DNA from: Nitrosopumilales archaeon
GTDB lineage: Archaea; Thermoproteota; Nitrososphaeria; Nitrososphaerales; Nitrosopumilaceae
NCBI GenBank assembly: GCA_900299125.1
Contig: OMIR01000095.1
Span: 1 to 64,000 of the forward strand
DNA length: 64,000 nucleotides
Reading direction: 5' to 3'
In this document: in pieces, positions 32,694 to 40,374 of the stretch
Numbering within the stretch: position 1 is the stretch's first letter
How the letters are laid out: each line of letters opens with the position of its first letter
Notes under the pieces: model-generated
What the model was told of the DNA's origin: nothing
Seen by the model: only the letters and a program-made list of their open reading frames with translations
Database searches by the model: none
Program-made: the position numbers and the translations under genes

Positions 32694-33335
32694 ATGACAA
32701 ACTTCCAGAATTCCTGGTCCAAACAGTCAACACCAAGCGTATCTGATAAGTTGGGTGATATCCTCAAACCAAAAGGCGCATTAAAGCCAAGAATTGAGCA
32801 AGCAACAAGAAGCTTACAAAACCAAATCTCAAAACTTGACGGAATGCTGACCAAACTCAAGCAAAGAGAGCAAACACTATTCCAAAGAATAGTACAAGCT
32901 ACCCAAAAACATGATACTCAAACTAGTAAGGTTTTAGCCAATGAACTAGCCGAAGTCAGAAAAGTTTCCAAAATGTTAGGAAACTGTAGAATGGCTCTAG
33001 AACAAATCGAACTAAGACTAACAACATTCCACGACCTAGGAGACACCGTAGTCACAATAGCACCAACAATCGGCCTAATGAGAAGTCTGAAATCTTCACT
33101 TGGCAAGTTTATGCCTGAAGCAGACCAAGAACTAGGCATGATGACTGAAATGCTGAATGGATTAATGGCAGAGTCTTTCTCAGGCGAGGGAGCATTTGGC
33201 ATGGATCAGAGTACAAATCAAGAATCTGAAAGGATTCTAGAGGAAGCTGCAGCAGTGGCTGAGGCATCTGTGGGAGACAAATTCCCATCAACACCAGTTA
33301 GCTCAAAGACTGCAACCTCAACAAGATACCTCTAA
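32694..33335 (+). CDS. cdvB: ESCRT-III protein of the CdvB family
   Basis: A 213-residue Snf7/CdvB-type protein. After a short N-terminal segment (SVSDKLGDILKPKGALKPRI) it has the long basic helical hairpin (about 34-105, with KLDGMLTKLKQREQTLFQRI) and further helices (about 110-170). An acidic C-terminal part ends in a proline-containing tail (DKFPSTPVSS) that could contact the MIT domain of the CdvC ATPase. It forms membrane-remodelling filaments at cell division. No winged-helix domain is evident after the core, so it may be a paralogue of the main CdvB. cdvA and cdvC are not in the window. Confidence 0.9.
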   Translation: MTNFQNSWSKQSTPSVSDKLGDILKPKGALKPRIEQATRSLQNQISKLDGMLTKLKQREQTLFQRIVQATQKHDTQTSKVLANELAEVRKVSKMLGNCRMALEQIELRLTTFHDLGDTVVTIAPTIGLMRSLKSSLGKFMPEADQELGMMTEMLNGLMAESFSGEGAFGMDQSTNQESERILEEAAAVAEASVGDKFPSTPVSSKTATSTRYL

Positions 33336-33365
33336 AGTATCTTCTTCTTTTATTATTTTAAAAAA

Positions 33366-33384
33366 CTGTTCCGCTATGCGTTCC
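33366..33384 (+). repeat. Copy 1 of the 18-bp repeat TGTTCCGCTATGCGTTCC
   Basis: The 18-bp core is at 33367-33384, preceded by C. It lies between the cdvB stop and the stop of the convergent coiled-coil gene. Read on the minus strand it encodes ERIAE(Q) in the same frame as the coiled-coil gene but after its stop codon. Confidence 0.85.
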
Positions 33385-33395
33385 ACTCTGAATCA

Positions 33396-33863
33396 CTAGA
33401 TTTTCTGTCTAGATTCCTTAATTGACTTGACTTTATTTTCCTCACCATCAACTACGCTGTCGATGCTGGCAAGTTTGCTTCTTAGATTGCCTATGAGTGC
33501 ACCCACTTCATCTGCTTGCTTTTCAACCTGAGCACGTTTGTTAGAAAGTTCTCGTATTCCTCTACCTTCTTCTTCAATATAATCACCAACTTTGACTAAT
33601 TTCTCCTTTAAATTCTGAATATCTACTGACTCGTCCTCTATCTCCTTAACTAATCTGGTACGCTTGTCTTTTAGGTTCTTGATCATTAATCCGACGTAAT
33701 CAATGGCTTCCTCGAGCTTTGCACGTTTATTCATCAAGTCTGCTATTCCGATTTCTGAGCCAGTAGTCTGTTCCGCTATGCGTTCCGCTTCAATTCTCGG
33801 TTTTTCTTGCTCTAACATACTACCCTGTTCAATTTCTTCGGTCTTCTTAAATTTTTCAAACAA
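33396..33863 (-). CDS. Coiled-coil protein convergent with cdvB
   Basis: 155 residues, almost entirely heptad coiled coil from about 40 to 150 (LMNKRAKLEEAIDYVGLMIK ... LRSKLASIDSVVDGEENKV). The N-terminus is charged (MFEKFKKTEEIEQGS). It contains copy 2 of the 18-bp repeat, encoding residues ERIAEQ (about 27-32). A TATA-like AATAAATC lies about 25-30 nt before the ATG on the minus strand. Cytosolic, no membrane segment. Its place beside an ESCRT-III gene and its filament-like make-up suggest a structural role; that is inference. Confidence 0.75.
   Translation of the reverse strand: MFEKFKKTEEIEQGSMLEQEKPRIEAERIAEQTTGSEIGIADLMNKRAKLEEAIDYVGLMIKNLKDKRTRLVKEIEDESVDIQNLKEKLVKVGDYIEEEGRGIRELSNKRAQVEKQADEVGALIGNLRSKLASIDSVVDGEENKVKSIKESRQKI
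33768..33789 (+). repeat. Copy 2 of the 18-bp repeat, inside the coiled-coil gene
   Basis: Core at 33769-33786. The match to copy 3 extends a few bases further (CGCT at the end). On the minus strand it encodes A-E-R-I-A-E-Q of the coiled-coil protein. It lies 402 bp (134 codons) from copy 1. Confidence 0.85.
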
Positions 33864-34020
33864 TTTGAATCAGTTATAGTGTATGATGATTTATTCCTAA
33901 TAAAGATAAAGTAAGATAAAAAACCACCAATGACAAAAATTTCTGACTAGGATTTATCTATAATTGTCTTCACCGCCAGGAAAATAGCCATTTTCATGTG
34001 TTTCATGACTATGAAATGGT

Positions 34021-34041
34021 TGTTCCGCTATGCGTTCCGCT
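34021..34041 (+). repeat. Copy 3 of the 18-bp repeat, upstream of a winged-helix gene
   Basis: Core at 34021-34038, with GCT extending the match to copy 2. It lies 50-70 bp before the winged-helix start at 34091 and about 160 bp upstream of the coiled-coil start. The distance to copy 2 is 252 bp, again a multiple of three. Confidence 0.85.
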
Positions 34042-34090
34042 GTGACGTTTCAAAACATCCCTAATCTAGACTGCAGTGTATTACTATACC

Positions 34091-34378
34091 ATGTCAAAAC
34101 AACAATACAGGTCCGAAATGGGCATAATGGGAGATATCCTCAATGTCACCATGGAAGGAGGCAGGCAAGGAACCATAGTTTCTGCAATATCTAGAAGGGC
34201 TAACCTTTCACACTATGCGGTAATTGACAAATGTGAAAAGTTATCCTCTGCAGGCTTGGTACAAACAGTCAAGACTGACAAAAACCGACTATATACAATC
34301 ACTGAAAAAGGCATCGAGTTTGTCCAAGAGTTCCGAAAATTCCAATCCATCCTGGAAGCACTGAATTTGAGGTATTAA
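34091..34378 (+). CDS. Winged-helix DNA-binding protein
   Basis: 95 residues from ATG 34091. The fold pattern is clear: GIMGDILNVTMEGGRQGTIV, then SRRANLSHYAVIDKCEKLSS as helix-turn-helix, then AGLVQTVKTDKNRLYTITEK as wing, and a C-terminal helix (FVQEFRKFQSILEAL) for dimer formation. This is the short archaeal winged-helix type (DUF4364/PadR-like appearance). An upstream GTG at 34076 would add five residues. Only 2 nt separate its stop from the following membrane regulator gene, so they form an operon. Confidence 0.8.
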   Translation: MSKQQYRSEMGIMGDILNVTMEGGRQGTIVSAISRRANLSHYAVIDKCEKLSSAGLVQTVKTDKNRLYTITEKGIEFVQEFRKFQSILEALNLRY

Positions 34379-34380
34379 AC

Positions 34381-35601
34381 ATGAAAAACCAAGAGGCAGT
34401 ACTCTGTAACAAGAAGGATGTCGTTCCTAATCCACATGGAATGATTTTTGTAAGGATTAGAGATATCCTGATCAGAATGGTAAAAGCACCAATACTAGCT
34501 ATAGGAATTCTTCTTACAGTAGTACTGCCTACACAATCTTTTGGTTCCCTCCGGAGTGTCGAATTTACAATTTATCCTGATGGGACTACTCATGTTTCTC
34601 AACAGGCTATTGCTGATCCAACTGAACCAGAACTAAAAGTGAATCTCTTTGGTAAATCATTTGATAATTTCATAGCTCAGGATGAAAACGGATTACTACT
34701 ATCATTTGAAATTGAAGGTAAAGTGGCCACTGTTCAGACATTCGGGGCTTCATCAGTTTCCATAGAATATGACAATTATGATTTAATCTCAAAGAAAGGT
34801 AAGATCTGGACATTTACAATTGACTCGCCGGTAGATTATTCTGTAACAATGCCAGACGAAGCAACTATTGTAGACATATCAAATCCAGACAATATTGACA
34901 TTATTGATAACAAACATGTTTCACTTCTTAAAGGAAAAAACCAAATAGAATATTTCTTCAACACTTCGGGTCCAGCACTATCTGCATTCAATACAATCAA
35001 CCAAGTCAAGTCTTTGTTAGATGAAGCAAATTCCAAAAAAATTGATGTAAGTTCAATTCAGGAAAAACTTGAGATGGCTGTATCCGCATATGACAATAAA
35101 AAATATACCGATGCTGAAAACCTGGCTCATGAGGCAAGAACTCTAGCAGAACAAAAAATTGCAGAAGCTGAAGTTAATAATCAAAATTCAAACACAATTG
35201 ACTGGTTCAAAAATAATATTGTAGGTATTGCTACTTCAATTGTAGCTATTGGCGGTGCTGTTTCAGCAATTACATTACTTCTCAAAAAAACCAAAAGCGT
35301 AGTAAAAAAGACAATGGGACCATTACTAAGTAAGGAAGAAACTGAAACCGAATCTATATCGGAATCTGAGATAGATGAACCAATAACCCTAGAAATGAGG
35401 GATGATGATAGGCAACTAGTATCATATCTGGAGAAAAATGGGGGTCAAGCCTTTGAACGGGAACTTCGCAAGAAATTCCTCTTACCTAGAACCACCATGT
35501 GGCGTGCTGTTAAACGATTAGAACGTCAGGGTGTAATCGAGATACAGAAAAAAGACTTTCAAAATCTTGTCAGACTCAAGACAAAGGGAGATTCACAATG
35601 A
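34381..35601 (+). CDS. Transmembrane one-component regulator: extracellular sensor plus cytosolic winged helix
   Basis: 406 residues. Order of domains: N-terminal membrane helix/signal anchor (about 35-56); extracellular beta domain (about 57-205: VEFTIYPDGTTHVSQQ ... VSIEYDNYDLI); coiled linker (about 206-270, KSLLDEANSKKIDVSSIQEK); second membrane helix (about 280-302); acidic linker; C-terminal winged helix (about 340-402: DRQLVSYLEKNGGQAFEREL, TTMWRAVKRLERQGVIEIQK). The topology puts the sensor outside and the DNA-binding domain inside. The sensor resembles the extracellular part of the protein at 51227-52114. In-frame ATGs at 34441 and 34477 are alternative starts. It overlaps the next gene by 4 bp. 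Confidence 0.82.
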   Translation: MKNQEAVLCNKKDVVPNPHGMIFVRIRDILIRMVKAPILAIGILLTVVLPTQSFGSLRSVEFTIYPDGTTHVSQQAIADPTEPELKVNLFGKSFDNFIAQDENGLLLSFEIEGKVATVQTFGASSVSIEYDNYDLISKKGKIWTFTIDSPVDYSVTMPDEATIVDISNPDNIDIIDNKHVSLLKGKNQIEYFFNTSGPALSAFNTINQVKSLLDEANSKKIDVSSIQEKLEMAVSAYDNKKYTDAENLAHEARTLAEQKIAEAEVNNQNSNTIDWFKNNIVGIATSIVAIGGAVSAITLLLKKTKSVVKKTMGPLLSKEETETESISESEIDEPITLEMRDDDRQLVSYLEKNGGQAFERELRKKFLLPRTTMWRAVKRLERQGVIEIQKKDFQNLVRLKTKGDSQ

Positions 35602-36908
35602 AAATTTTACTAATATTAGTATTATTTACAATTATTACAAGTATCATAATTACACCAGCATTTGCAGAATCTAAAATAGAATCCTTTGTGAATCTCGCTA
35701 CAAAAGCAAGAGATCAAGTAAAAATTCAGATGGATAAGATGCCATCCATTTCACAAGAGACCAAAGATTTGTACTCACAAGGAAACGCGGAAACCGAGCT
35801 TCTGATTTCAGCTGCTAAAGCTGGTGATAATACTGAGGCAAAAAAACACTTTTTGGCTGCAATGAAAGCTTTCAGAGAAATTACTCAAGTATTTTCTGAA
35901 ACAATTCCATCATCTACAAATCCTTCTCAAAATACTGTGAATATTACTACACCAATAAATGACTTTGAATACGGAAATACATTAAAAAGATTCGAAGCCA
36001 ACGTAAACATACTAAAATCTGTCGCATCCAAAAATAATCTCCAAGTAGATTTTAGTAAAATTGATGGATTAATTCAAGCAGCTAGGTCAAGTCTTGCAAG
36101 CGGAGATGTAGTTGCTGTCGAAAAAACAATTTCAGAAATTAAAACATCTGGAAATGAATTGCAATCAACCATCAAAAACATGGTTTCTGAGCGTTCTAAT
36201 ACTAGAGCCATATCTTTTGTAAACAAGTACATAGCAAAAATTGATGCTGTTCTGGCACAGGCTAAGGAATTGAACATTCCGGACGATCAAATTAACAAAC
36301 TGAAAATAGCAAAAGAAGAACTAGAATCAAGTAATGATCCGTCACAAATTGTCTTAAAAATAAAGAGAGTATACCAAATTAACTTGGATCTACTTGACGC
36401 CAAAAACCAGAAAATACTCTCAGAGTTATCAAAACTTGAAAATAGACTTTCCATATTGGAACCTAAAATCGATGACACGATCAAGCCTAAATTTGATGAA
36501 GCAAAATCAATTCTTATTTCACTCAAAGCTTCCACTTTAAACGATGATCCAATAAAAACACTAAGAATTTTAGATTCAAAATTAAAATCGATTGAATCAT
36601 ACGTTTCATCACAATCTAATCCACCTAACACCCAAAATGATCAGAAAATTCAAGAAAAGCAAAAAGTGAAGGTTCAAACCAAGGCACAGAAATACTCTAC
36701 AGAAATTTCTAAATTAGAATCTAGGCTTGCGGAAATAGAACCTCATATTGATGATGTAATAAAAACAAAATTTGATACAGCCAAATCTATGCTTGCAAAA
36801 CTCAAAGAGTCTGGTACAGAATCCAAAATGACAATACGTTCAATTAATTTGTTAATTGATGAAATTGTTCAATACGTCGAATCAGTAGATTCTGAGGACA
36901 CCGAATAA
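35598..36908 (+). CDS. Secreted coiled-coil protein with an internal ~65-residue repeat
   Basis: 436 residues. Signal peptide (about 1-23, ending PAFAES), then a long helical, coiled-coil-rich body. A repeat is visible near the C-terminus: SKLENRLSILEPKIDDTIKP (about 276-295) recurs as SKLESRLAEIEPHIDDVIKT (about 370-389). Each is followed by KFDxAKSxL and a second helix. No Cys and no membrane anchor. Its ATG overlaps the stop of the sensor-regulator gene (ATGA), so it is translationally coupled to it. It may be the outside partner or ligand-bearing subunit of that sensor; inferred. Confidence 0.75.
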   Translation: MKILLILVLFTIITSIIITPAFAESKIESFVNLATKARDQVKIQMDKMPSISQETKDLYSQGNAETELLISAAKAGDNTEAKKHFLAAMKAFREITQVFSETIPSSTNPSQNTVNITTPINDFEYGNTLKRFEANVNILKSVASKNNLQVDFSKIDGLIQAARSSLASGDVVAVEKTISEIKTSGNELQSTIKNMVSERSNTRAISFVNKYIAKIDAVLAQAKELNIPDDQINKLKIAKEELESSNDPSQIVLKIKRVYQINLDLLDAKNQKILSELSKLENRLSILEPKIDDTIKPKFDEAKSILISLKASTLNDDPIKTLRILDSKLKSIESYVSSQSNPPNTQNDQKIQEKQKVKVQTKAQKYSTEISKLESRLAEIEPHIDDVIKTKFDTAKSMLAKLKESGTESKMTIRSINLLIDEIVQYVESVDSEDTE

Positions 36909-36951
36909 TCCTAACAAAACTTCATATAGATTTTGAAGACGACAAATACTG

Positions 36952-37146
36952 ATGTCATCAAAACAGATCTCTATCGGTGTAGGTGTGCCAATGATAATAG
37001 TGGGTGCATTGATGGCATTTTTCTGGGCACCAACTAATCTGGAGTGGACAGATACCATCGAGTTTGTTGGCGGATTGATAGGAATTCTGGGGATCATTTT
37101 TTTTGTAGCCGGATTGTTATATACAAAACAACCAGTAATAACCTAG
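36952..37146 (+). CDS. Two-helix membrane protein
   Basis: 64 residues with two membrane helices (about 7-26, ISIGVGVPMIIVGALMAFFW, and 36-57, FVGGLIGILGIIFFVAGLLY) and a short polar loop (APTNLEWTDT). Family unknown. It follows the secreted coiled-coil gene by 43 bp in the same direction and may end that operon. Confidence 0.65.
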   Translation: MSSKQISIGVGVPMIIVGALMAFFWAPTNLEWTDTIEFVGGLIGILGIIFFVAGLLYTKQPVIT

Positions 37147-37182
37147 TCTGAATTAAATAATGATTCCAACTAGTTCATCTAC

Positions 37183-37896
37183 TTGAAAGCAAGACTCTTT
37201 GAGATTTTTACATCAATAGAAGGTGAAGGAATTCTATATGGTACAAAAACACTTTTTGTCAGACTAGCTGGATGTCCCTTTAGATGTTTTTATTGCGATA
37301 CCAAGGAATCTCTACCCATTGATTCTGGACAGGAATATTCAATTGAAGATGCATGTAAACTAATTGAAAAAAATCTAAAAGAAAAAACTTACAAGGTAAA
37401 CTTTACTGGTGGAGATCCATTAGTTCAAGCAGAGGCAGTAGCACAGATGGCAAAGTTTGTGCAATCCAAAAAAATTCCTACATACCTAGAATCATCATGT
37501 TTTGATTCTAGGAAATTTTCTTTAGTTTTACCTTTTATTGATTTTATTAAAGTTGAACTCAAAACACCTGACTCTGAATTTACAGAATCAAAACATTATT
37601 CATTACTAATAGACAATGCATTAGATTGTTTACGGCAATCAATAACTGCAAAGAAACCGACCTATATCAAAATTGTAGTCTCGGCAAAAACAGAGCTAGA
37701 ATCATTTTCAGATTTGGTACGGAGAATTTTTGAAATCGTTAGCACTATGGATCTCAAGGGATTTATAATACAACCAACTAGTGATTTTGCAGAACCTACA
37801 TTGCAGAAATTAATGACTTTTTATGATTATGTTTATCCATACTATAATGAGGTACGTGTAGTACCACAATTGCACAAACTAATAGGTGCTCCATGA
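37183..37896 (+). CDS. queE: 7-Carboxy-7-deazaguanine synthase (radical SAM)
   Basis: Converts 6-carboxytetrahydropterin to CDG in the pathway to preQ0 and archaeosine of tRNA. The 237-residue protein carries the QueE-type cluster motif GCPFRCFYCDT with Cys31, Cys35 and Cys38 (C-x3-C-x2-C), the N-terminal FEIFTSIEGEG, and NFTGGDPL (about 85-92) for SAM binding. The start is TTG at 37183. Its stop overlaps the folE start (ATGA), linking the first and third steps of the same pathway. queD and queC are not in the window. Confidence 0.93.
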   Translation: MKARLFEIFTSIEGEGILYGTKTLFVRLAGCPFRCFYCDTKESLPIDSGQEYSIEDACKLIEKNLKEKTYKVNFTGGDPLVQAEAVAQMAKFVQSKKIPTYLESSCFDSRKFSLVLPFIDFIKVELKTPDSEFTESKHYSLLIDNALDCLRQSITAKKPTYIKIVVSAKTELESFSDLVRRIFEIVSTMDLKGFIIQPTSDFAEPTLQKLMTFYDYVYPYYNEVRVVPQLHKLIGAP

Positions 37897-38447
37897 ACAA
37901 AGAAAGAGTCCATAAACTAATTCGTGAAATAATCATCGAGTTAGGTGAAGATCCTACGCGCGAAGGACTACGCGGTACACCAGAAAGAATTGCAGACATG
38001 TATGAAGAAATTTTTTCAGGCTATGATTCTGATTCAGAACTATCAGTACAATTCTCTGAAGATTCGGATGCAGTCATAGTTAAAGATATCAAATTCTATT
38101 CAATGTGTGAACATCATATGCTACCATTTTTTGGAAAAATTAGCATTGCATATCTTCCCAACGGACGTGTATTTGGAGTATCAAAACTAGTTAGACTGGT
38201 AGAAAAATTTGCAAAACGCCTTCAAATTCAGGAAAGGATGACCAAAGATATCGCAGATGAACTTTATGCACAAGGAGTCAAGGGTGTAATGGTTCTATCA
38301 GAAGCAGAACACTTTTGCATGAAGATGAGAGGTGTCAAAAATGATGCAACTATGACTTCAACCGCATATCGCGGAGTATACGAGAAAAAGGAAAATCGAG
38401 AAGACATCATATCAATTATTCATAATTCTAAATCTTCCCTTCTTTGA
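37893..38447 (+). CDS. folE: GTP cyclohydrolase I
   Basis: Makes 7,8-dihydroneopterin triphosphate from GTP, the entry to deazaguanine synthesis. The 184 residues are FolE1-like: ELGEDPTREGLRGTPER (about 16-32), zinc site SMCEHHMLPF (about 70-79), FGVSKLVRLVEKFAKRLQIQ, and SEAEHFCMKMRGV (about 142-154) with the second zinc Cys. Translationally coupled to queE, which argues for a role in archaeosine rather than folate. Confidence 0.95.
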   Translation: MNKERVHKLIREIIIELGEDPTREGLRGTPERIADMYEEIFSGYDSDSELSVQFSEDSDAVIVKDIKFYSMCEHHMLPFFGKISIAYLPNGRVFGVSKLVRLVEKFAKRLQIQERMTKDIADELYAQGVKGVMVLSEAEHFCMKMRGVKNDATMTSTAYRGVYEKKENREDIISIIHNSKSSLL

Positions 38448-38482
38448 AAAAGATAAATAATCAAATAAGAAATTAGCTTTTT

Positions 38483-38737
38483 GTGGGAGCACACAATAAT
38501 GTTCACATTCCCGGAGAATCTTGGCCTCACTTTACATGGTTTGCCATAGAATTCTTTGTTGTCCTAGCCATAGCAGCTTTTAGTTCACGCGAGATCACAA
38601 AAATTATCGCTAAAGATGCAGAACCAATAATGCAAAATTGGTACTTTTTTGGTATTATTGCTGCCATTGTAGTTATCTGGTATATGGGAATACGTTATGG
38701 AATATTACGCAGAAAAGTACTAGAAACCAGATATTAG
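38483..38737 (+). CDS. Small membrane protein, two helices
   Basis: 84 residues from GTG 38483. An N-terminal His-containing segment (GAHNNVHIPGESWPH) is followed by membrane helices at about 16-33 and 52-70 and a basic tail (RRKVLETRY). Family unknown. The UPF0201 gene starts 1 nt after its stop, so they share a message. Confidence 0.65.
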   Translation: MGAHNNVHIPGESWPHFTWFAIEFFVVLAIAAFSSREITKIIAKDAEPIMQNWYFFGIIAAIVVIWYMGIRYGILRRKVLETRY

Positions 38738-38738
38738 A

Positions 38739-39128
38739 TTGATTCCATTAGTAGATTGTTCTATAGATATCTCATGCTCAAAAAATCCTTCTGAGGATAG
38801 TACAAAGTTAGAGTATGCAATTACTAATATTTTTGGTAACTTGGATATTCAAACTAGTAAATATGCCCTTAAGGCGTCTTCAAAATCACTAGAAACATTA
38901 ACAAAAATTCACGAATCAATTACAAATCATAATACCAAAAAAATCTATCATCGAATTTTAAATGATAATTTATCTGAAAATTCAACTTGGTTTTATATCA
39001 ATAAACAAGCAGCTTTTGTAAACAATGTCGCAGTATGTGAACATGAAGATGAATCTCCTCTAGGACCAATCAAAGTTATGTTATATTCAAAGAATATCCA
39101 ACGAATAATAGAGTGGTTAATTTCTTAA
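38739..39128 (+). CDS. UPF0201/COG1325-like RNA-binding protein
   Basis: 129 residues. The C-terminal pattern STWFYINKQAAFVNNVAVCE (about 83-102) followed by DESPLGPIKVMLYSKN matches the archaeal UPF0201 family (COG1325), whose fold resembles ribosomal L5-type RNA-binding domains and which has been associated with the exosome. The start is TTG at 38739. Role probably in RNA metabolism; exact partner unknown. Confidence 0.78.
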   Translation: MIPLVDCSIDISCSKNPSEDSTKLEYAITNIFGNLDIQTSKYALKASSKSLETLTKIHESITNHNTKKIYHRILNDNLSENSTWFYINKQAAFVNNVAVCEHEDESPLGPIKVMLYSKNIQRIIEWLIS

Positions 39129-39299
39129 AGCGCATTTAGATACAATTGTAGACCGTCAAATTTCATATTGATATATTTTACAATAAAAACAAAACCTGTA
39201 TTTTGTGTGCGTATAACTATGATTTTGTCATATTTTTTTCATTGTTACTCAAACGAATTTGTTTAAGGATTTTTTATGATTTATTTATTACTCGATAGT

Positions 39300-39599
39300 A
39301 TGTTAACAAAAATATTCATGACGTTTATCATCATTTCATTACTTGTAATTCTAAGTTATACTCAATATGACAAAATATCACATTTAATTAATTTAGCAAT
39401 TGGTTCATCTTTTAATCATATGAAAGATATCAAAGATTCTACAATCAAAACAATTTCTTCTCAGATTGATAAAACATCAACTAATGTTAGTAAAAATATG
39501 GATGGACTAGTTGAAAGCAAAATAAATCAAGTTGTCAAAAACACAGAGAAATTAAATCCGCTTCCAAAACTTGGTTCTAGTTTAAAAATCACGAAATAA
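39300..39599 (+). CDS. Membrane-anchored helical protein
   Basis: 99 residues from ATG 39300. One membrane helix near the N-terminus (KIFMTFIIISLLVILSYTQ) is followed by a Ser/Thr/Lys-rich helical tail (KDSTIKTISSQIDKTSTNVS) resembling a short HAMP-free signalling or tail-anchor stalk. Family unknown. An in-frame ATG at 39276 adds eight residues. Two AT-rich TATA candidates cannot be separated. Confidence 0.55.
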   Translation: MLTKIFMTFIIISLLVILSYTQYDKISHLINLAIGSSFNHMKDIKDSTIKTISSQIDKTSTNVSKNMDGLVESKINQVVKNTEKLNPLPKLGSSLKITK

Positions 39600-39650
39600 T
39601 TTTTAATGAATTTTTATGAATTAGATTAGACCACTCTTGTTAAAATACAT

Positions 39651-40373
39651 TCAGCAAAAAGACACTAGATCAACTAATCTTGGTAAAGACTCAACTGAAG
39701 TTGCTCTTATAGACAAATTCATTTCTGATGATATTGGTGTTTTTTCCGGATTTATCTCAATTAATTTTGCACCATTTTGCTTTGCGTATAATGGTAGTGA
39801 ATTAGCTGGTGAAACAACCAAAGATGTACCTACAATTAACATTAAATCACAACTCTGAGCTTGGGAAACGGCTTCTCTCCAAACATCATGCGGCAATTCT
39901 TCACCAAACCAGACTACATCTGGACGCAAAATATTACCACAATTACATTTTGGAGGCAATGTCTCAAATGAGACTCTCAGATTCTCTTTGAAATTGCAAA
40001 CTGTACATTTAGTTCGAATGATGTTACCGTGAAGTTCTAAGACTGTTTTACTTCCAGCTCTTTGATGTAGTCCGTCAATGTTTTGTGTTAAAATAGTAAC
40101 ATCCTTGTATTTCTCAAGCTCCGATATTGCATAATGACCAGCGTTTGGCTTCGCAGTAAGGATATTCGCCCTTCTTTCCTCATACCACTCCCAAACAAGA
40201 ACAGGGTTTTGATTGAATGCATCTATGGTGGCAAGTTTCATTGGATCATATTTTCTCCATAATCCATTACTACCCCTGAAAGTTGGAATTCCACTCTCCT
40301 TAGAAATTCCGGCACCTGTTACAATAACAATTTTCTTTGAATCCTTAATTTGTTTTGTTAAAGGTTCAAACAT
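39651..40373 (-). CDS. cobB: Sir2-family NAD-dependent protein deacylase
   Basis: 240 residues. Sirtuin motifs: GAGISKESGIPTFRG (20-34), TQNIDGLH (96-103), catalytic His115 in LELHG, zinc ligands Cys123, Cys126, Cys143 and Cys145, and the NAD pocket IVGTSLVVSPA. Residues Tyr64 and Arg67 (WYEERR) match the Y-x-x-R pair of class III sirtuins (SIRT5, CobB), which bind succinyl or malonyl lysine, so desuccinylase activity is likely besides deacetylation. Last gene of the prs-trmG10-rnz-cobB operon (1-nt gap to rnz). Confidence 0.93.
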   Translation of the reverse strand: MFEPLTKQIKDSKKIVIVTGAGISKESGIPTFRGSNGLWRKYDPMKLATIDAFNQNPVLVWEWYEERRANILTAKPNAGHYAISELEKYKDVTILTQNIDGLHQRAGSKTVLELHGNIIRTKCTVCNFKENLRVSFETLPPKCNCGNILRPDVVWFGEELPHDVWREAVSQAQSCDLMLIVGTSLVVSPANSLPLYAKQNGAKLIEINPEKTPISSEMNLSIRATSVESLPRLVDLVSFC

Positions 40374-40374
40374 T

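Noticed and set aside
33366-34041. CRISPR array or tandem repeat interpretation of the 18-bp repeat
   Set aside because: Only three copies, spacers of 384 and 234 bp with coding content; not a CRISPR array.
39637-39858. 73-codon plus-strand frame
   Set aside because: Antisense to the sirtuin C-terminus; no homology.
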